Positions 58,251 through 64,000 of a stretch of DNA of 64,000 bases are shown here, one piece after another; position 1 is the stretch's first letter; each line of letters begins with the position of its first letter. Made by a program: the position numbers and the translations under genes. The DNA comes from Melastoma dodecandrum (lineage: Eukaryota; Streptophyta; Magnoliopsida; Myrtales; Melastomataceae): positions 2,914,001 to 2,978,000 of the forward strand of contig JARUPY010000473.1 in the NCBI GenBank assembly GCA_029817715.1, given 5' to 3'. The notes under the pieces are model-generated. The model did not search any database and was not told the DNA's origin. It worked only from the letters and a program-made list of their open reading frames with translations.

Positions 58251-58501
58251 GAGGAAAAGATAGTTGGACGTGGGAACGGAACAAATCTCGGCAGAGGTAA
58301 GCACAGCACAGGACAGAACAGTAGAGAATGGCAGGCGGGCCCGTTCAGGTTCCGCTCAAGATTATCAATTTTGATGGCCCGTGTGGACTTTTCAGTTAGC
58401 GGACAGACGGCCCGATAGTGTTGCGGTCCAATTTCAGACCCCAGGGTAACTCGCCGCCGGAGAAGAATTGGTTTCGGCTTCCCTCCGCTTCCTCCTCCAC
58501 C

Positions 58502-59875
58502 ATGGCGCCCCCGGAGCACCGCCGCCAGTTCAAGCGGCCTGCAATTTCCGACCAGCAGAGACGGCGGGAAGTGTCCCTCCAGCGTCAAGCGCAGAATCGC
58601 CTCGACGCTCAGCACCGTGCCCGATGCCTCGCGTCCTCGGCTCTCTCCTTCGAAACCGCCGAGTGCGAACCCGAATGTCCCGAGGTGGAGCTCGAACTTG
58701 GTTCGGAGAACGAAGGGGACGGAGGGGTGGGTTCACCACACGAGGAGTTCGACGTGCGTAAGGCTTCGAAGCTCAGGGGTGCACAGGCTCGGAAGTGGTT
58801 CGCGAGGCAGCTCATGCTTCCTGAATGGATGATCGACATCCCTGATCGGTTGAGCCTAGAATGGTTCTTTTCCCCCTCCCCCTTTTACACTCATCTCTCT
58901 TAGCCGAGTTGGGCTTAAAAGATTGTCTCTATGCATTGTTAGCGAAGAATGTGACTATCGGCCTAGTAATTGCCGAACTTTGAAGAAATTCCTGTTTGAT
59001 CGGGGTTCGTTGTTTTTGTGTAGGTATGTGTTTGTTCGACCTTCTGGAAACCGATGCTTTGTAGTGTCATCAAATGGCATAACAGTCAGCAGACTGCGAA
59101 ATGGGAGTATCTTGCACCGTTTTCCTTCAGCTTTACCTGGTGGATCCCGATCAAGGGATTCTTCTGGACCTGCTCAGACATATTCTATTTTGGACTGCAT
59201 ATTCCATGAGGTACCCTATCTTCCTTCATCGAGGGTTTTTGGTGTTTTGTGTTAGCTGAATCAGCTTCAGAAACACGAGTATGCTGTTATGCAGGCTGAT
59301 CAAACATATTACGTGATAGACATGGTTTGTTGGCGAGGATACTCGCTTTATGATTGTACGGCTGAGTTCAGATTCTTTTGGATAAACTCCAAGCTTGCTG
59401 AATGTGGAGCCTGTGAACCTCCATCTCAAAATCACCGTTACAGATTTAGTCCAGTAACGGTCTACAACTGTGATCATGGTGGCCTAATTGCAGCATACAC
59501 CGGACCAGTGCCTTATGCCAAGGATGGGCTTCTGTTCTATAATAAGTAAGCCTTTTTTTGTCATTTGATGAGCCTATAATGTCATGCAGCGATCAACATG
59601 TATCAACTGAATTTGTTTGTAGCTGGGAACTAATAACCACTGTATTTGATAGTCCGAAGGTTTTGGGGCTATTAGATTTACTGTAAATGTGGAGATACGA
59701 TGAATCTGACTTATATTTTCTATGCTACATTGTTTTATTTGGGTTCTTGGGCGATTTTAGCCTGGATTGGTCCAGTAAACATCACATCTTGATTTCCATG
59801 TCAAAGGAATGAGTCATCACTCTGTTTTAACTGCTTGGATATTCCCTAAGTTCTGATAGGTTCATGATTATCGCT

Positions 59876-59906
<31 letters not shown>

Positions 59907-60998
59907 CTTAGTTTCATTGATCTCATCTCCTTCATTGACGTGTAATCTACTTATTCAGCCCCCCCTCCCGGCAGCTTTCGTTGTATTGGGGAAATCGTAC
60001 AAATCGTATCTTTCTTGCAATTTTTACTGTTTTAGCTTTCCTCATTTGTTGTTACTGACCCCACCTAGTGCGATTAAGATTTGATTATTGTTGTTGAAAT
60101 GTGTATGCATGTGTTCTATGTGCCTTCAAACCTTTTCTCGTTGCTGTTGATAGGCAGGCACATTATCAAACTGGGAATACACCCCTAGCATTAGTATGGA
60201 AGGACGATAACTGCAGTCAGTATGTCATTGATACCGACAATAAAGGGAACATACCAAGCAAGCAACATCTAGTTTTGGAACTACAAGATGATTTAAAAGT
60301 GACGACATCAGATGATCCTCATGTGGAATTTTGCTGCATGGACAGGGGCTTCGTTCAGAAGGTATGAAATATTCTATTTTAATCAATTTTGAGTCTGCAT
60401 TGATTTAGTGGTACATGTTATGAGTTGGAGGAGCATCCTATAAAGCGATGATGAACAATGTGGTAATTTTGTTCCCTTATGCAATTTTAAATATCAGTCA
60501 GGCTTGCAGCCAGGCAATCTCCTTCGGTTTGCAATTGGTGATGGTGGATTAGGTCTAGCGGATGGGAAGGTTGTGAGTGCTGATCTCGAGTACCTTGGCA
60601 AGGTGAATAGAGCGCGTGGTTTTGCAGACAGTTATTCCAAGGTAGGTACTTCGATATAATCTTCTTTCCTTTTTTTATAAGTAATATGATCTTCTTTCGC
60701 CATAAGCACAACCCAATCAAAAACTGCTAATCTCACATCTGACAGAATATTAAAAGAATGGCATTGGCAGACGAACCGAGCAATCTGTAAATAGCGGGCC
60801 TTGAGTATTTCATGAGTTAATGAAGGAAGCCTTGTTTATGCGGTTGGTTGATGATTTGCTGGTGGACATGTTATGCAGGTTATCTTTCAGTACACGGTCA
60901 GGCGATCACCCTTAAAAATGGAAGATTTACTATTTTCTCTTAGTTCTGGAAATGATCTAGAGAATCGACCTGCTGATGTTGAAATGGCCGGGGAATGA
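58502..60998 (+). CDS. SNUPN: snurportin-1 (U snRNP nuclear import adaptor)
   Basis: Binds the trimethylguanosine cap of spliceosomal snRNAs and importin beta to bring U snRNPs into the nucleus. Six exons on the + strand: 58502-58863, 59024-59210, 59295-59545, 60154-60361, 60498-60641 and 60879-60998; 1272 nt, 423 residues, all GT-AG. The N-terminus has the importin-beta-binding type basic region (HRRQFKRPAISDQQRRREVS). The cap-binding region follows: [61 protein letters not shown] split by an intron, and YTGPVPYAKDGLLFYNK. It ends in the plant-type tail PLKMEDLLFSLSS. The start at 58502 begins MAPPEHRRQFKRP; an ATG in frame at 58418 is less likely. Exon 1 is GC-rich. A (CT)n run lies in intron 3. 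Confidence 0.93.
59876..59902. repeat. (CT)n microsatellite in snurportin-1 intron 3
   Basis: An uninterrupted run of about 13 CT units. Confidence 0.95.
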
Positions 60999-61301
60999 AG
61001 TCATGTGGATATTGTAAGCTTATTTCCATTTTACATATCAGCAAGGTTGTGGAACATTGCATTGAGGTAATCTATGCGATGGAGATGTGGACTGTCGGAG
61101 TCAAAATATTTTGGCAGTTATTCAAATAGCAAATACAGTTGTGGTATCGCTGTAGCTGCTGGCTTGTAATGAGGCTAACTGCAAAGTTTTCCTCGGACCA
61201 TATCATTGTCTGGTGTTGGCCGGCTTTTAGGGGAAACATGGCCTTATTATATATAATGGTATTATTTCAAACCCTCTTCACAAGTATACCTGCAATTATG
61301 A
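60999..61301. other. 3' UTR spacer between convergent genes
   Basis: About 300 bp between the stop of snurportin-1 (+ strand) and the stop of the phosphatase (- strand); likely both 3' UTRs. No other signal seen. Confidence 0.5.
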
Positions 61302-64000
61302 CTAAGATGCCAGGGTCGTCTTTGCACAGCTATCCTGAACACAGGCCAGGACATCCCTGTAGTCTCTAGTTATGGTAAAGGAATCATAGACCTTGCCATC
61401 ACTGCTTTTCTTGTATTCAAACAGGAGGGAGGATTGGTTGAATGCTGTTAACTTGACGAATCCGAAGTCATAATCCCTATAAAGGCTCCAATTAGGAGTA
61501 ATATCGCTGAACTTTGATAGCTGACTTCCTCCCCCTCCCACAACAACATGGATGGTTCCTCTGGGGATGCCCGAATAATGATTCTTCTCTGAGGTCACAC
61601 ACTGGTTCTGCTTGACAGGAACAGAGAGGAGTTCATCCCCAAATTCCATTGAAGATGATTGCAGGCATTAGTACATATCCTAAAAATTCTTCCGTACCTG
61701 GTAAATGGGGCATGTCCTTTCGTAGTTGTGCACGTGTCCGTAGAAGGCAATGTCTACTCTGTATTTCTGCCACAGCTTCTGCAGGCTTTCCCTTCCCATA
61801 GGCTCTTCAAAAGAGCCTTCCATGCCATACCAGTAGCCAGAGGAATATCCAAGCACACGATGAGCAGCGAAGATCAACCATGGCTGCTTCTGCCTGTCAA
61901 CAGAAGCAAGGCACTTCTCGATGAACTTGTACTGCTCTGTTCCCTCTCTCCAGTCATGTTCCGAGTCTGCTATGCAGAAGCGAAACATGCCGTAATCCGT
62001 GGAATACCTGCAAGCATTGGATTGCATTCAAAAGAGACATTTTTGCATGAAGTGGACCGTTCACTCTGTTTAGTAAAATAGAAAACCAGCGACAAAGGGT
62101 GAATTCTCATCCTAGAAACTCTTTGTAGATAATTTGCCCTCAGAAATCCCTCAAATAATTTAAATCATTTAAAATTATTAGAGAGGACCGTGGATAAACA
62201 TATATTATGAATGTCCACCTGAGAAAACTGAACAGCAAATGAAATGCAATTACAGTTCAACCGCCTGTGAGTTACTAATAACAGGGAATCTTCTTGGGTG
62301 AAATGGGACTTACCAAAACTTAGCTCTGTTGTCGGCAGGAACGTAAAACATGGTCTCAGCCAGTACCCCACATTCCCCACCAGAATCTGTGGTGTTGTAA
62401 AATGATCCGGAATTTGGCCAATCACGTTCATGGTTGCCACTGCAAGTCGAGAAGACATGCCATTCATAACAGATCCTTCATGTGCTCAATGGCAGGAAGG
62501 AAACCAAATTCAACAAGTAGCCGTGTAGACAGACCTTGCAATCATATACGGAACGGTTGACGTGATGGGCCCTACCTGTGAAGTGAACTGATCCCATTGA
62601 GAGATGTAGCCATTTGCATACACAATGTCTCCGATATGGAAGACCATGTCAAAGTTCTTCAAATCACTGATCAGTTGGTCAGTAGTATTAAGCGACCCCG
62701 GCTGATAATTACTATACTCATTTGAGCCATCTCTCTCTGCCTGATAAAGATAGAGGTCCAGAAAGCGTCAGAAACATGGGCAAATCAATATCTATTATCG
62801 TCTGGAATGCCACGTCCCACTTAAATTGTGGGAACTTCTGTTCAATGCAGCACATCAATAAAGAAAAAATAATCTAAATGATATTGTCCAATTGGACATT
62901 TTTCTTTAACAATATCCGCTACAGATACAAGGTTACCTTTCCCATATCACCAAACACAATCACACGTTGCAAAGAATCTTGCCCTGGATAAGGTGATGCC
63001 TTGAAAGTGTAGTTCCGGCTCCAAATATAAGTCCCATTAAACAGGCGATGACCCAATTTGTAGGTGTATCTACACCAAATGAGCAGATATAAGAACCATC
63101 ATAGCAAAATGCAGACAGCTCAAAGAAATTCCACATATACTAACAGAGCGTTTGGCCAGAGATCTTTCAAGAAACTGGTATGGATGAAGCCAGGATCGCG
63201 CCAACCAACTGTCCTTGCAGGTGCTCCTACAATTGCATTTTCTTCAGTACTTGAAATATATATTCACAACACTGTAAGCAATGACTGAGCCATCAAGCCG
63301 TAATAGCATCCCCAGCCACAGAAAGTGAAGCTGTCTTTCGGAATAGAAAGTTGAGATATTCTCAAGCAGCAACCAGTATAATTTTCCATGGAGTTTTCCC
63401 TACCCCAAATATTTAACTGGAATAGGCAAATTAAGAGACCACCCGAGAAAAGTTCAAGGCCACGCAATCAATTGCGCAAGACTATGTATCACGAACACCT
63501 CACTGCACCATTAATTAAGGCAGGCTGGACCACAAAATCCAACATAGCAGCCAGAGTTCCAGAAGAGAATCACTACCACACATGCTGTTCCTATCAAATG
63601 TCAGCGTTCCAGCTGCAGACCGAGTTTGGATTCCTTCCTTAAAGCCCCATTCAACAAAAGGGATGGATTCCTCTAAACTGTAGCCACTAGTCCATGTAAC
63701 AGTCATCTGCAAAGAATCAGAATGATCATAGCACCAAATAAGTGCAGGAGATTGCAAGGCAAAAGTTAACAGAGACACATTCCTACTATTTCTTTCTTTG
63801 AGAGGCATCAGCAATTGTAGAAACGAAATTTCATCGTCTTTGTCATATAAGCATGTTAACGGAATGCCGCCAAAATTCATCACCAGCCTCGAGTGATCAT
63901 GACTAAAAGTTTCATGTAAAAGACTTCACTAAACAAAAAAGTTACCTCATTCCAGGCCTTTCCTTGAGCAAGGCGTGGGTACAAAGGCGCCTTAGGATTC
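61302..64000 (-). CDS. purple acid phosphatase, PAP1/24/27 type (5' part outside window)
   Basis: Metallophosphoesterase, probably secreted or cell-wall, in the large plant PAP group. Exons on the - strand: 63946 to beyond 64000, 63577-63706, 63145-63226, 62937-63069, 62535-62740, 62314-62439, 61698-62007 and 61302-61607, all GT-AG and in phase. The fibronectin-like part has MTVTWTSGYSLEESIPFVEW and VGWRDPGFIHTSFLKDLWPN. All five metal-binding blocks are visible: VFGDMGK, HIGDIVYANGY, GNHERDW, FAAHR and GHVHNYER. Their presence argues for a real metal site even though close relatives are often labelled probable inactive. The C-terminus ends in DSCAKTTLAS. The signal peptide and first exons lie past the window, so the isoform is not certain. 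Confidence 0.92.

Overview
The window is nuclear DNA of a flowering plant. It holds intron-rich genes with near-universal GT-AG junctions, plant-only proteins (chloroplast NDPK2, cycloeucalenol cycloisomerase, EXO70F1, a peroxisomal 4CL-like ligase) and plant Ty3/gypsy, Ty1/copia, MULE and SINE sequences. Several genes have a strongly GC-rich first exon followed by AT-rich introns, which hints at a monocot or magnoliid-like lineage. The species cannot be fixed from the sequence. All gene models were built by hand from splice signals and reading-frame continuity.

Layout: (1) 86-944, + strand, last exons of an unidentified tail-anchored-like protein. (2) 1964-3642, - strand, complete chloroplast NDPK2. 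(3) 4.5-9.5 kb, a decayed stretch with a copia fragment fused to an unknown ORF, an LTR-like remnant and a malate synthase pseudogene. (4) 9755-12339, - strand, peroxisomal 4CL-like ligase ending in SKL. (5) A 1-kb fold-back repeat at 12.6-13.7 kb. (6) 15531-17596, - strand, an adenylate kinase copy with a P-loop Lys-to-Thr change, a 20-nt exon deletion and a 158-bp triplication across one exon-intron junction. (7) 17979-20665, NOP56. (8) 21119-24138, argininosuccinate synthase. (9) A second fold-back repeat at 24.5-25.5 kb. (10) 26550-28437, cycloeucalenol cycloisomerase. (11) 29514-39720, a 28-exon FHA-AAA ATPase whose largest intron holds a third fold-back repeat with a SINE nested in it. 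(12) 40-46 kb, transposon debris (gag, hairpin element, MULE). (13) 46402-48375, single-exon EXO70F1. (14) 50571-55969, a young complete Ty3/gypsy chromovirus-type element with a 5-bp target duplication. (15) 57.5-58.25 kb, a hairpin-rich inverted-repeat element. (16) 58502-60998, + strand, snurportin-1. (17) 61302-64000, - strand, a purple acid phosphatase running off the end.

The genes do not form one pathway; they are housekeeping genes of nucleotide, arginine and sterol metabolism, ribosome and snRNP biogenesis, exocytosis and organelle maintenance. Their order is informative. From memory of the Arabidopsis map, NDPK2 and the 4CL-like gene lie together on chromosome 5, as do adenylate kinase, CPI1 and EXO70F1, while argininosuccinate synthase, an FHA-AAA ATPase, snurportin-1 and a PAP lie together on chromosome 4. 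This window has all three sets interleaved, as expected for an ancestral block later split by duplication and gene loss. I found no convincing novel multi-gene system. The most unusual items are the broken adenylate kinase with its 158-bp triplication, the fold-back repeat family, and a cyclopropyl isomerase exon without a recognisable splice acceptor.
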